In this document: positions 51,166 through 59,841 of the stretch, in pieces
How the letters are laid out: each line of letters starts with the position of its first letter
Numbering within the stretch: position 1 is the stretch's first letter
NCBI GenBank assembly: GCA_021414025.1
Contig: JAIOPG010000002.1
Coordinates: forward strand, 682,001 to 746,000
DNA from: Planctomycetota bacterium
GTDB taxonomy: Bacteria > Planctomycetota > Phycisphaerae > Phycisphaerales > SM1A02
Direction: 5' to 3'
Length of the DNA stretch: 64,000 bases
The notes under the pieces: model-generated
Databases searched by the model: none
The model's input: only the letters and a program-made list of their open reading frames with translations
What the model was told of the DNA's origin: nothing
Program-made: the position numbers and the translations under genes

Positions 51166-52740
51166 ATGGCCGTGAATCCCGTTCAATCCCGCCGTCGTCC
51201 ACACCCCTCGATGAGGCGTCTGGCCTGTGTCGCCGCAGCAACCCTCAGCGTGTGGTGCGCCTCCTCGCTCGAAGCCGCCGACCTGGCCTTCAACGTGCGC
51301 TCCCTGGTGAATTCCTCATCGCCCAAGAAGGGCACCACCGCGGTCAGCATCCGCGGCGAAAGCGGCGCCGAACTCGTCCGCATCAACGCCGACACCGCGG
51401 TCATGCCCGCCAGCAACGAGAAACTGATCACCACCGGCTCGGCGCTGCGGATCCTGGGAAGCGACTTCGTCTTTCAGACGCGACTGCTGCGCGATGGCGA
51501 CCGCCTGATCGCGGTGGGCGACGGCGACCCCGCCTTCGCGGATCCCGAATTGCTCTCGCAGATGGTCTACACCGACGCCGAGGGCCAGCAGCAACGCGGC
51601 ATGACGCCGGAGGCGCTGCTGGATCTCTGGGTGGAGGGCGCCAAGAAATCGGGAATGAAGGAGTGCGCCGAGCTCGTCATCGACGATCGGGTTTTCGATC
51701 GCAAGGGTGTGCATCCCGGCTGGCCTGCCGACCAGCTCAACGAGCAGTACTGCGCCGCGGTGAGCGGACTCACCTTCCATCTGAACCGCCAGGATTTCTG
51801 GGCCAAGCCCGCCGATCGCGGCGCGGAAGTTTCCAGAACCCGCCCCAGCGCCGACTTTCTCACCATCGACAACCGCACCAAGAAGATCAAGGGCAAGGAT
51901 GATGGCCTCTGGATCCAGCGCGAGGAGGCGGCCAACACCTTCACCATCCACGGCTATTGCTTGAAGCCACTTGAAGAGCCTGTGAGCGTGGCGATCGCCG
52001 AGCCATCGAGCTACTTCGCGAAGCTGCTGGCGGAGCGCTTGACCAAGGGCGGCATTCCGGTGAAGGCGGTGCGGCTCGCGGCGACAACGGATCCCGCGGC
52101 CAAGGGTGATGTGGTCGGGCCGGTCATCCGCACTCCCATCGCGACGGTGCTGACCCGCTGCAATGTCGACAGCCAAAACTTGTACGCCGAGTGCCTGCTC
52201 AAGCGCATCGGCTTCGCATCGACCGGCGCCTCCGGCACCTGGCTCAACGGCTCCGACGCCATCGAGAAGCTGGTCCGCGCACGCATCGGCGAGCAGGTGA
52301 ATCTGGACGCTCTGGACTCCGTGGATGGCTCCGGCCTCTCGAAGGAAAATCGCGTGACCACCAGCATTCTCAGTGCCTGGGTCAATGATCTGGTCGGCGA
52401 CCCCAAGCTGGGGGAGATCTTCACCGGCACGCTGGCCGTCGGCGGCAAGAGCGGCACCGTGAAGAAGCGATTCCGTGATTTGGACGCCAGGAAATTCACC
52501 GTGCACTGCAAGACCGGCTACATCGACGGCGTCTGCGCCCTTTCCGGCGTGGTGCAATGCGTCAACGGGCATCACGCCACCTTCAGTGTGATTTGCAATG
52601 GTTTCGAGTCGGGAGGCGTGAGCAAGGCCAAGCAGCTGCAGGAGAGCATCGTGAAGGCGACCGCGGAATACCTTGACACGTTGCAACCGGTCGGCGCCGT
52701 GGCTTCACCCAAAATTCGGGAAGCTCTCGGCGGCGGCTGA
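51166..52740 (+). CDS. dacB: D-alanyl-D-alanine carboxypeptidase/endopeptidase (PBP4, DacB family)
   Basis: DacB-type enzymes trim or cut peptidoglycan cross-links in the periplasm. The 524-residue product has a signal peptide (RLACVAAATLSVWCASSLEA) and the SxxK motif SNEK (83-86). SQN (in NVDSQNLYAECLL) and a KTG-type motif near the C terminus (GGKSGTVKKRF) complete the active site. Length is normal for class C PBPs. The gene starts one base after the flavoprotein stop. Peptidoglycan enzymes fit the view that planctomycetes do make peptidoglycan. Confidence 0.92.
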   Translation: MAVNPVQSRRRPHPSMRRLACVAAATLSVWCASSLEAADLAFNVRSLVNSSSPKKGTTAVSIRGESGAELVRINADTAVMPASNEKLITTGSALRILGSDFVFQTRLLRDGDRLIAVGDGDPAFADPELLSQMVYTDAEGQQQRGMTPEALLDLWVEGAKKSGMKECAELVIDDRVFDRKGVHPGWPADQLNEQYCAAVSGLTFHLNRQDFWAKPADRGAEVSRTRPSADFLTIDNRTKKIKGKDDGLWIQREEAANTFTIHGYCLKPLEEPVSVAIAEPSSYFAKLLAERLTKGGIPVKAVRLAATTDPAAKGDVVGPVIRTPIATVLTRCNVDSQNLYAECLLKRIGFASTGASGTWLNGSDAIEKLVRARIGEQVNLDALDSVDGSGLSKENRVTTSILSAWVNDLVGDPKLGEIFTGTLAVGGKSGTVKKRFRDLDARKFTVHCKTGYIDGVCALSGVVQCVNGHHATFSVICNGFESGGVSKAKQLQESIVKATAEYLDTLQPVGAVASPKIREALGGG

Positions 52741-52742
52741 TG

Positions 52743-53537
52743 TCAGAGCACCGCGGGGACGCTGTCGGTCAACTCAAGTTCAATGGGCTCGGAGGGATTC
52801 GTCTGGCGAACCTTGATGCGCTGTTCGCGCGCCAACTCCAGCAGGGCCAGGAACAATCCGATCCGGTCCATGCGGCTGCGGCCCTCGAAGATCGATTCAA
52901 GATTCATGCGCCGCTCCGGCGCCCGTGAGAGCCGGTCAACCAAGTCGTCCTGGTGAAGTCCGATCGGCGTGTCATCGAAAGCCACCTGGTGCTCGCCCAG
53001 GCGCGTGAAGTCCACGGCCAGCGTGATGCGCTCGAAGGCTTCCAGCAGGTCCAGAAGGTGCACGTCGCCGATGTCGAGGTCCTGCACCTCCTCCACGGTG
53101 GTCGCTTCCTCATCCTTTTGGGGCTCGCCCGCGGCGCCGGAGGCCGACCAGCGCCGCGAGAACTCGCTCCGCAGTGAATCCAAGGTTTCCGCCGCGGTGC
53201 GGAAGCGCTGATAGGCCAGCAATTGCTGCACCAATTCGCGCCGCGGATCCTCGTGCAGGGTGGAATCGGGCAGCACCTGCGAATCATCCTGCTCGGGCTT
53301 TGGCGACAGAAGCCGGCTCTTGATCTCCACCAGCGTGGCCGCAAGCACCAGGAATTCGCCCGCCTGCTCCACGTCCATCTCGGTGGTGCCCTTGAGCACC
53401 TCGAGATATTGATTGGTGATCGCAGCGATCGGAATGTCGTGGATGTCGACTTCGGCGCGGCGGATCAGGAAGAGCAGCAGATCGAGCGGCCCCTGAAACG
53501 CCGAGAGCTTGACCTGGTATTCATCGACGCTGGCCAC
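52743..53537 (-). CDS. scpA: Segregation and condensation protein A (kleisin)
   Basis: ScpA links the SMC heads and recruits ScpB for chromosome condensation. The 264-residue product has the N-terminal signature YQVKLSAFQGPLDLLLFLI, the KSRLLSP turn and the C-terminal winged-helix region FLALLELAREQRIKVRQ. The start is a GTG at 53537, supported by TACAGT six bases upstream. Residues further upstream are not conserved-looking. scpB is not in the window. It is divergent from kdsD across 47 bases. Confidence 0.92.
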   Translation of the reverse strand: MASVDEYQVKLSAFQGPLDLLLFLIRRAEVDIHDIPIAAITNQYLEVLKGTTEMDVEQAGEFLVLAATLVEIKSRLLSPKPEQDDSQVLPDSTLHEDPRRELVQQLLAYQRFRTAAETLDSLRSEFSRRWSASGAAGEPQKDEEATTVEEVQDLDIGDVHLLDLLEAFERITLAVDFTRLGEHQVAFDDTPIGLHQDDLVDRLSRAPERRMNLESIFEGRSRMDRIGLFLALLELAREQRIKVRQTNPSEPIELELTDSVPAVL

Positions 53538-53543
53538 GGGGCC

Positions 53544-53549
53544 ACTGTA
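53544..53549 (-). promoter_or_regulatory. -10-like TACAGT before scpA
   Basis: TACAGT on the minus strand is six bases before the GTG at 53537. Together with TATCAT on the other strand it forms a very compact divergent promoter pair within 47 bases. Confidence 0.42.
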
Positions 53550-53572
53550 CCAAAGCCGCCCCGCGTTTTCGC

Positions 53573-53578
53573 TATCAT
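53573..53578 (+). promoter_or_regulatory. -10-like TATCAT before kdsD
   Basis: TATCAT matches TATAAT at five of six positions and lies six bases before the ATG at 53585. There is no Shine-Dalgarno sequence between. Confidence 0.5.
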
Positions 53579-53584
53579 TTTCGC

Positions 53585-54598
53585 ATGACCGGAAAGACGG
53601 CGAGCGACGAGGCGACCTTTCTCTCGGATGTGCTTCGCTCGGAGGCGGAGGCAATCACGCGGCTCGCCCTGCGGATCTCCCAGGACAGTCCGGAGTCGCA
53701 ACACTTCGTCAAGGCCATCGACCTGATCTGCGAGTGCAAGGGGCACGTGGTGGTCAGCGGCATGGGCAAGTCCGGCCTGATCGGCACCAAGCTCTCCGCC
53801 ACCTTCGCCAGCCTCGGGCAGCCCAGTCATTTCGTGCACCCGGCCGAGGCGGTGCATGGCGACCTCGGTCGCATCCGCACCGATGACGTGGTGATGCTGC
53901 TTTCCTACAGCGGCGAGACCGAGGAGCTGCTCAACTTCGCGGCCATCCTCAACGCCGACGGCGTGCCCCGGATCGGCATTTCCAAACATGCCCAGACCAG
54001 CCTGGCCAAGATCTCCTCGGTGCACATTTCGCTGGGTGACATCGAGGAGGCCTGCCCCCTGAACCTGGCCCCCACCGCCACCACCGCCACCATGCTGGCC
54101 GCCGGCGACGCTCTGGCCCTGGCCGTGGCCCGGCGGCGCAACTTCAAGGCCGACGATTTCCACAAGATCCACCCCGGGGGAATGCTGGGTATCGGCCTGC
54201 GGCCCGTCAGCGAGGCGCTGCGCTTCCAGGTGGGCAAGAACCTGACCTGCGTTCCGCTGGAGTCGACCATGAAGGGCGCCCTGCAATCTGCGGGCGAGGG
54301 CCGCCGCGCCGGCGCCCTGATGGTGGTGGACTCCCACGGGCGCCTGGCGGGCATCCTGACCGACGGCGACGTGCGGCGCCTGATCAACAAGTTCGGTGCC
54401 GCCGCGCTGGACAAGCCCATCGCCGACTGCATGACCAAGCACCCGCGCTGCCTGCCGGCCCAGTCGCTGGTGCGCGACGCGGTGCGGATGATCCGCGAGC
54501 TGCGCGTCGACGAGCTGCCGGTGGTGGACACCGACGGGCGCCCCATCGGTCTGATCGACGTGCAGGACCTGGTGGCCCTCAAAGTGGTGCGGGACTAG
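53585..54598 (+). CDS. kdsD: Arabinose-5-phosphate isomerase (KdsD/KpsF family)
   Basis: The enzyme interconverts ribulose 5-phosphate and arabinose 5-phosphate, the first step to KDO of lipopolysaccharide. The 337-residue product has a SIS domain (about 40-170) with VVVSGMGKSGLIGTKLSATF, SHFVHPAEAVHGDLG and LLSYSGETEELL. Two CBS domains follow (about 210-265 and 275-335). Length matches the family. No other KDO or lipid A gene is nearby, but the enzyme implies an outer membrane with KDO. A STAS gene starts four bases after its stop. Confidence 0.94.
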   Translation: MTGKTASDEATFLSDVLRSEAEAITRLALRISQDSPESQHFVKAIDLICECKGHVVVSGMGKSGLIGTKLSATFASLGQPSHFVHPAEAVHGDLGRIRTDDVVMLLSYSGETEELLNFAAILNADGVPRIGISKHAQTSLAKISSVHISLGDIEEACPLNLAPTATTATMLAAGDALALAVARRRNFKADDFHKIHPGGMLGIGLRPVSEALRFQVGKNLTCVPLESTMKGALQSAGEGRRAGALMVVDSHGRLAGILTDGDVRRLINKFGAAALDKPIADCMTKHPRCLPAQSLVRDAVRMIRELRVDELPVVDTDGRPIGLIDVQDLVALKVVRD

Positions 54599-54601
54599 TC
54601 C

Positions 54602-54949
54602 ATGCAGACCCACGTCTCCGAGCGCGACGGATTGATCCTGGTGGTGGCCGCGGATGGCGGCCTGAACGCGGGCACGGCGCAGCAGCTGATCGACGAGATC
54701 GCCGAGCATGTCAAGACCGGCGCCACCCAGATCATCGTGGACTGCGCCAAGCTGGAGGTGCTCTCCAGCATGGGGCTGGGCTCGCTGCTGCAGATCCACA
54801 ACAAGATGAAGAAACTCGGCGCCGAGGTGCGCCTCTGCGGATTGCGCAGCCTGCTGGCGCAGGCCATCCTGCTGTCGCGCTTGGACAAGGTCTTCTCGGT
54901 CTACACCGACGTGAACGCCGCGAAACTCTCGTTTCGCCCGGTTTCCTAG
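54602..54949 (+). CDS. STAS-domain protein (anti-sigma factor antagonist)
   Basis: The 115-residue protein is a single STAS domain of the SpoIIAA/RsbV type: ILVVAADGGLNAGTAQQLID, QIIVDCAKLEVLSSMGLGSL and VFSVYTDVNAAKL. The serines of VLSSMGLG fit the phosphorylation site. It is the closer of the two window STAS proteins to canonical anti-anti-sigma factors and thus a good candidate substrate for a PP2C phosphatase. It is co-transcribed with kdsD, which is an unexpected partner. Confidence 0.9.
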   Translation: MQTHVSERDGLILVVAADGGLNAGTAQQLIDEIAEHVKTGATQIIVDCAKLEVLSSMGLGSLLQIHNKMKKLGAEVRLCGLRSLLAQAILLSRLDKVFSVYTDVNAAKLSFRPVS

Positions 54950-55109
54950 GGGTTTCGGGCCGCTTGTGCCCAAGTCCGCGCGTGGCCACAAGATGCGGTG
55001 GGCGCGAGGGCGGCGCGGGCAAATTTTTTTCTTCGACGCGCAGAATTTGTGGCGCGCACGGCGCGCTCGGTTCGATGAAGTCTCCACGCCAAGCGGCGCG
55101 GAGCGAACC

Positions 55110-55313
55110 ATGCAGACCAAAGAGCAGCTGATCGAAGCCATCCAACGAATCAACCCCTCGGCGATGCGCGAATTCCTGTCGAACTTCGACTGGCACGCGC
55201 TGCGCCGATACCTGGACCATCTGAGCATGACGCTCGAGCCCCGCGGAGTGGACAGCCACTGGACGCGGCCGGGCGACACCCCAGCGGTGGTGTGGCGGCG
55301 GTCTGCGGCTTGA
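55110..55313 (+). CDS. Small hypothetical protein
   Basis: The 67-residue protein (TKEQLIEAIQRINPSAMREF, FDWHALRRYLDHL, ending in GDTPAVVWRRSAA) is mostly helical, with a conserved-looking C-terminal GDTPA turn. I recognise no family. GGAG lies about seven bases before the ATG at 55110. Frame upstream to 54966 has different composition and probably is not translated. A 160-base gap separates it from the STAS gene; it holds a run of seven T near 55023-55030 but no feature I can name. Confidence 0.6.
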   Translation: MQTKEQLIEAIQRINPSAMREFLSNFDWHALRRYLDHLSMTLEPRGVDSHWTRPGDTPAVVWRRSAA

Positions 55314-55360
55314 CTCCCGTCGACCGCCGTCGCACCTACCTATGATCGCGTGACAACACG

Positions 55361-55396
55361 ACCCGCGGCTTTCACGGCCGCGGGTTTTCTTTTTCG
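55361..55396 (+). terminator. Rho-independent terminator
   Basis: CCCGCGGC and GCCGCGGG form an eight-base-pair stem with a seven-base loop, followed by TTTTCTTTTT. It would end the plus-strand kdsD-STAS-small protein unit before the convergent regulator gene. Confidence 0.85.
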
Positions 55397-55414
55397 ATTC
55401 GGTTCGAAGTCCCT

Positions 55415-55894
55415 CTAGAGCCTCGGGCTCTTGAGCAGCGCTTCCACGCGCCGCTTGAGCAGACGCACGCGCAGCAGGCTGCGCACGCGGGTGATCAGCT
55501 CCAGCTTGTTGACCGGCTTGGTCAGGAAGTCGTCGCAGCCGCACTCCACCGCCCGCTCGAAGTCCCCCACTTCATTCAGCGCCGTCACCATGATGATCAC
55601 CGTGTCGCGCATCGAAGGGTCCTGCTTCAGCTTGCGGCAGACCTCGAAGCCGCTCATCCGGGGCATCATCACATCCAGCAGGATCAAGTCAGGGCGGCAG
55701 CGATGAACGGCCTCGATGGCCTCCACGCCGTCGTGGGCCGTCTCCAGCTTGCATCCCAGCGATTCCAGCCAGGCCTGCATCAACTCGACGTTCTGAAGAT
55801 TGTCGTCCACCAGCAGCAGAACCGCCCCCTTGAGCTCCTCGTCGGAAGGCTCGCGTTCGATCTCTTGCTCCAGCTCGTCTTGCGGTGTGGCCAT
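55415..55894 (-). CDS. Single-domain response regulator with helical extensions
   Basis: The 159-residue protein has an acidic N-terminal lead (about 1-22) and a complete receiver: VLLLVDDNLQNVELMQAWL, the phosphoacceptor Asp in LILLDVMMPRMSGFEVC, and CDDFLTKPVNKLELITRVRS. A basic helix follows. No output domain is present. PleD- or DivK-like signalling by protein contact is likely. No kinase gene lies nearby. The start at 55894 is supported by TAGGAT exactly six bases upstream. Confidence 0.9.
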   Translation of the reverse strand: MATPQDELEQEIEREPSDEELKGAVLLLVDDNLQNVELMQAWLESLGCKLETAHDGVEAIEAVHRCRPDLILLDVMMPRMSGFEVCRKLKQDPSMRDTVIIMVTALNEVGDFERAVECGCDDFLTKPVNKLELITRVRSLLRVRLLKRRVEALLKSPRL

Positions 55895-55900
55895 GGGGGC

Positions 55901-55906
55901 ATCCTA
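55901..55906 (-). promoter_or_regulatory. -10-like TAGGAT before the response regulator
   Basis: TAGGAT on the minus strand is six bases before the ATG at 55894. It overlaps the stop region of the upstream oxidase gene, so the regulator can be transcribed on its own. Confidence 0.43.
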
Positions 55907-58900
55907 GCCTGCGTGCGACCCATTTTGGATGGGATGGGAAACGGGCAGGAGCAATTTCGAGAGGAGTTCGACCGGGTGCAGCGCCTCGGCGGCAGTGCCG
56001 TCGCGGATCTGATGACGGCAGCTGGTGCCGGCAGCGACGATCACCGCGCCGGGCGCGGCGCGGATCGCCGGAAAGAGGGATTGCTCGCCGATCTTCATGG
56101 AAAGGTCGTAGCGGTGCTGCGCGTAGCCGAACGAACCGGCCATGCCGCAGCAGCCGGAGTCGAGGGCCGTCAGTCGAGCGCCGAAGATGCGGCGCAGCAG
56201 GCGCGTGCCGGACTCGGAGCCCCACAGGGACTTCTGGTGGCAATGGCCGTGGTAGATCACTTGCTCCTTGACCGACTCGATCTTCGGCCGGCAGGGATGA
56301 TCCTCCCAACGGGCGTCAAGGAACTCCTCGACCAGCATGCTGCGGGCGGCGAGATCCGCGAGTTGCCTTGCATCGACCTCCATCTTGAGGTCGAGCCAGT
56401 CATCCTTGATCGCGCTGAGGCAGGATGGTTCAAGGGCGAGCAGCGCGACCGCATTCTCCTGCTTCAGGCAAGCCAGCAATGCGCGGGCGGTTGCCGCGCA
56501 GGTTCCCGAGGCTTCCGCCAGCATTCCCACGCTGATCAGGGTGCGTCCGCAGCAGCCGGCGTCGGGCATCACCACGCGGTAGCCAAAGGCTTCGAGTAAT
56601 TCCACGGCGTGGCGTGCGATCTGCGTTTCGCCATAGTTGGTGAAGCAATCCGCGAAGAGAAGCACGGTGGGCCGCGAGGAATCTCCGCCGCGCTTGCGCC
56701 GCTGGACCCAACGATGGACGGCAGGGCCGAATTTGGGCAGCGTCCGATCGCGGTGAAATCCAATCATGGAGTGCAGCAACGCTTCAAAAGGGTTGAAAGC
56801 GAGCATCGCGTTGGCCAGCGGCCACAAGCGCGAGCCCAAGCGGTTGGACTTGCGGATTCGTCCGACCAGTTTCGTCCGGAAGGGAACGCTGCCTTTCACG
56901 GCGAATTCCTGGGCCTGGTATTCAGCCTTCAGTTTGGAGATGTCGACGTTGCTCGGGCACTCGCTTTGGCAGGCTTTGCAGGAGAGGCAGAGATCCAGCG
57001 TCGCCTTGGTTTCAGGATCGCTCCAGGATTGTCCCGGCGTGCTGAGCCCCGTTTCTGAAATCTGTTGCTCCCCCGCTTTTGACAAGCTCGATTCATTCAT
57101 CTGCCCCGAGAGCGCCAGCCGCAGCGCGTTGCCGCGACCGCGCGTCGAGTGTCGCTCGTCGAGCGTTGCCCGATACGAAGGACACATCACCCCCGTTGGT
57201 TGGGTCCGGCGGCAGAGCCCGGCGCCGTTGCAAGCCTCGACCGCATGTTCGAAGCCCTGCTCTTTCTCGAAGCGGAAGAAGGTGTTGGTCTTGGGCAGCG
57301 TGACCTCGCGATCATGCGGCTTCACGCGCAGCGACCTCATCATGCGCGACGGATCGCTGGTGTCGATCAGATTGCCCGGGTTCATCAGGCCGTGGGGATC
57401 GAAGATCGCCTTGATCTCGCGGAAGACCTGGCAGAGCTCCTTGCCCAGCACGCGGTCCAGAAGCGGCGTGCGCAGGCGGCCGTCGCCATGCTCTCCCGAA
57501 AGCGCGCCGCCATACTTGGCCACCAGATCCGCGACGTCCGAGGCGATCGAAGCGACCTGTGCGCGGCTGGCCTCGTCGGTGATCTTCACCAGCGGCCGGA
57601 TGTGCAGACAGCCCACGCTGGCATGGGCGTAGTAGGCCGCGGTGGTGCCATGGCGGGTGACGATCGCTTTGAATTCCTCGACGAATCGGAGCAACTTCGC
57701 GGGATCGACCGCCGTGTCCTCCACGAAGGTCATGGGTTTGCGGTCGCCGGGAATGTTGTGCAGCAGCGGCTCGCCGGCCTTGCGCAATTTCCAGGCGGTC
57801 GCGACGGAATCCAGCGAGAGAAACCGATACATCGCGGCGCCGGGGACGGCCTTGGCCAGCGCGTCGAACCGGGCGTTCAGTTCCGCGTCGCTGGCGCCCT
57901 GGTATTCGACGTAGATCACGGCACCAAGATGGCCGCCCCGGGGCACGGGCATCAGATCCACATAGCGGCGGTACTCGGTGTTGTTGCGGGCGGCGTTGAG
58001 CACCACATCGTCGATCAGCTCCACCGCGCTGGGCCTGGTGTCGATCATCGCCATGAGCGGCGTGAGCGCCTCGGCGATGCTGGCGAAACCGAGAATGGCC
58101 AGCCCCGTGCGCGGCGGCTTGGGAACAATCTTCAGCGTGGCCTCAACCGTCACGCCAAGCGTTCCCTCGGAGCCGCACATGAGATGGGCGAGGTTGACCT
58201 GGTCGAAGGTGCCCGGCGTGCTCGACTGGAGCTGCTCCAGCAGCAGATCGATGTTGTAGCCATCGACGTGGCGGAGGATTTTGGGAATGCGTTTGCGAAT
58301 CTCGTCGGCGTGCGGCATCGCGATCGCCGCGAGTTGTTTGGCGATCGCGTTTTGCACCGGATCCCTGTCACAAGAGCCGCGCGAGAACTTCTGCACGGAG
58401 CCATCCGCCAGAACCACGGTCAAGGCGAGCAGATTTTCCACGGTGCGCCCATGCACGATGCTGCGGGCCCCCGCCGAATTGTTGCCGATCATGCCGCCGA
58501 GGGTGGCGTGCGAGCTAGTGGCGACATCGGGGCCGAAAATCATGCCGTGCGGCGCGAGGGCCGCGTTCAACTGATCCAGCGTGACGCCGGGTTCAACCGT
58601 GGCCGTGCGAGCCGCGACATCGATGGCGCGAATGCCCCGGCAACGGGCGCTCATGTCGATCGCAATCGCTTCATTGACGCACTGGCCGGCCAGGCTCGTG
58701 CCGCCGCCACGAGGCAGCATGGGAATCCGCCGCGGCGAGCAGTAGCGAACAAGGTCGATGGCCGCCTCCGGCCGGTTCAGGATCACCACGCCGATCGGCT
58801 CCACCTGGTAGATGCTGGCGTCGGTGGCGTAGAGCATGCGGTCATGCTTGCCGAAGCGCACTTCGCCCAGATGCATCGCCCGCAGGTCGTTGGCCGCGCT

Positions 58901-58987
58901 GCGGCGCAGCTCGGCGAGCGGCGCCAGCATCGGCAATCGAATCGAAGTGGCCGAGTCGGTTGGAGAAACGGGGTGAACGGCGCTCAC
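55904..58987 (-). CDS. YdiJ-type FAD/Fe-S oxidoreductase (D-2-hydroxyacid dehydrogenase family)
   Basis: The 1027-residue protein fuses a GlcD-like FAD domain (MLPRGGGTSLAGQCVNEAIA, FGPDVATSSHATLGGMIGNN) and FAD-oxidase C domain with a GlcF-like half. That half has two ferredoxin-type clusters (CNGAGLCRRTQPTGVMCPS and CLSCKACQSECPSNVDISKL) and two CCG motifs (DAGCCGRTLISVG, DSGCCGMAGSFGY). YdiJ of E. coli, a D-2-hydroxyglutarate dehydrogenase, has the same order and length. Electrons probably pass to quinone. The GTG at 58987 overlaps the upstream stop. Confidence 0.9.
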   Translation of the reverse strand: MSAVHPVSPTDSATSIRLPMLAPLAELRRSAANDLRAMHLGEVRFGKHDRMLYATDASIYQVEPIGVVILNRPEAAIDLVRYCSPRRIPMLPRGGGTSLAGQCVNEAIAIDMSARCRGIRAIDVAARTATVEPGVTLDQLNAALAPHGMIFGPDVATSSHATLGGMIGNNSAGARSIVHGRTVENLLALTVVLADGSVQKFSRGSCDRDPVQNAIAKQLAAIAMPHADEIRKRIPKILRHVDGYNIDLLLEQLQSSTPGTFDQVNLAHLMCGSEGTLGVTVEATLKIVPKPPRTGLAILGFASIAEALTPLMAMIDTRPSAVELIDDVVLNAARNNTEYRRYVDLMPVPRGGHLGAVIYVEYQGASDAELNARFDALAKAVPGAAMYRFLSLDSVATAWKLRKAGEPLLHNIPGDRKPMTFVEDTAVDPAKLLRFVEEFKAIVTRHGTTAAYYAHASVGCLHIRPLVKITDEASRAQVASIASDVADLVAKYGGALSGEHGDGRLRTPLLDRVLGKELCQVFREIKAIFDPHGLMNPGNLIDTSDPSRMMRSLRVKPHDREVTLPKTNTFFRFEKEQGFEHAVEACNGAGLCRRTQPTGVMCPSYRATLDERHSTRGRGNALRLALSGQMNESSLSKAGEQQISETGLSTPGQSWSDPETKATLDLCLSCKACQSECPSNVDISKLKAEYQAQEFAVKGSVPFRTKLVGRIRKSNRLGSRLWPLANAMLAFNPFEALLHSMIGFHRDRTLPKFGPAVHRWVQRRKRGGDSSRPTVLLFADCFTNYGETQIARHAVELLEAFGYRVVMPDAGCCGRTLISVGMLAEASGTCAATARALLACLKQENAVALLALEPSCLSAIKDDWLDLKMEVDARQLADLAARSMLVEEFLDARWEDHPCRPKIESVKEQVIYHGHCHQKSLWGSESGTRLLRRIFGARLTALDSGCCGMAGSFGYAQHRYDLSMKIGEQSLFPAIRAAPGAVIVAAGTSCRHQIRDGTAAEALHPVELLSKLLLPVSHPIQNGSHAG

Positions 58988-59841
58988 GGAACCGGGATGG
59001 TAGATGGTTCGTCCGGCTTTGGTTTCGCTGAGTCGGGCGGTTTCGGCTTGAGACGCTCGGCGGCGTTGGGAGTTTCCATCGGCTTCGCCTGAGGCTGCAG
59101 ATCGTCCAGTCGCTCGACGCGGCGTCGATCGCCGACATCCAGCGAAAGCATGCCCGCGGGAATCTCGATCGGATCGAAGGTCATCCGCCATTCCAGGGCC
59201 GCGTTCTTGGGAACGCGCGGACCGCTTTCGATGCGGCGCGTCGCGGCGCGAAGTGCGTGGGTGGATTCGCCGACGAAGGTGAGTTCGAGTGTGCCGTTGC
59301 TGCCAGCCAGCAACACGATGATCGTTCCGTCATCCTTCTTGACGAAGGATTTCAATGCGACGACGCCCAGTTCCGGGTCGATGGCCTTCCACCAATCTTC
59401 GGATGGGCCGCGCAACGCCAAACCCAGCTGCGGCCAGGGACTTTCCGGAATGGCCTGGCGAAATGTGACCGCGGGATCGGTGCCTGCGTCGCGATCGACG
59501 GCGGCGTCCATTTCCTTGTGGATGCCCCGCATTCGCTTCGGGTCCACAAGCACGGTCAGATTGTCCTGCTCCAAAGCAAACTTGCGGTCGCTTGCGTCCC
59601 AGGCAATCACGCTTGCTTCGGCGTTTCTTTCGGAGGCAAGGTCGCCATCCTGAACCGCGACCGTGACTTTGCAGCGAGCCGCGCCCGCGGAAGAGGCCCA
59701 GCTCTTGGCGAGCGCGGCCCAGTTGTCCCCCGCCGCATCCGCGAATGCGCTTTGTGCAAGCACAATCCCCAAGCAACCGGCAACGAATCCAATCCCCCGC
59801 TTTGCCAAAACGACCTGAACGATCGGCCTAGAGATCGACAT
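58984..59841 (-). CDS. Exported protein of unknown function resembling the N-terminal half of the TlpA-like protein
   Basis: The 285-residue protein has a hydrophobic export signal (GIGFVAGCLGIVLAQSAFA) and a beta-rich body (ALEQDNLTVLVDPKRMRGIH, IIVLLAGSNGTLELTFVG, LEWRMTFDPIEIPAGML). A Pro/Lys tail follows. The layout resembles the first 300 residues of the TlpA-like protein at 61243-62637, but no thioredoxin domain follows. The stop overlaps the oxidase start as GTGA. The start overlaps the OsmC gene by 14 bases. Function is unknown. Confidence 0.65.
   Translation of the reverse strand: MSISRPIVQVVLAKRGIGFVAGCLGIVLAQSAFADAAGDNWAALAKSWASSAGAARCKVTVAVQDGDLASERNAEASVIAWDASDRKFALEQDNLTVLVDPKRMRGIHKEMDAAVDRDAGTDPAVTFRQAIPESPWPQLGLALRGPSEDWWKAIDPELGVVALKSFVKKDDGTIIVLLAGSNGTLELTFVGESTHALRAATRRIESGPRVPKNAALEWRMTFDPIEIPAGMLSLDVGDRRRVERLDDLQPQAKPMETPNAAERLKPKPPDSAKPKPDEPSTIPVP

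Noticed and set aside
54966-55109. An N-terminal extension of 48 residues on the small hypothetical protein
   Set aside because: Composition is Arg-rich and unlike the conserved-looking part, and a GGAG lies just before the internal ATG at 55110.
57149-59092. A 647-codon plus-strand open frame opposite the FAD/Fe-S oxidase
   Set aside because: Antisense shadow of a gene with complete FAD, Fe-S and CCG motifs; no signal of its own.
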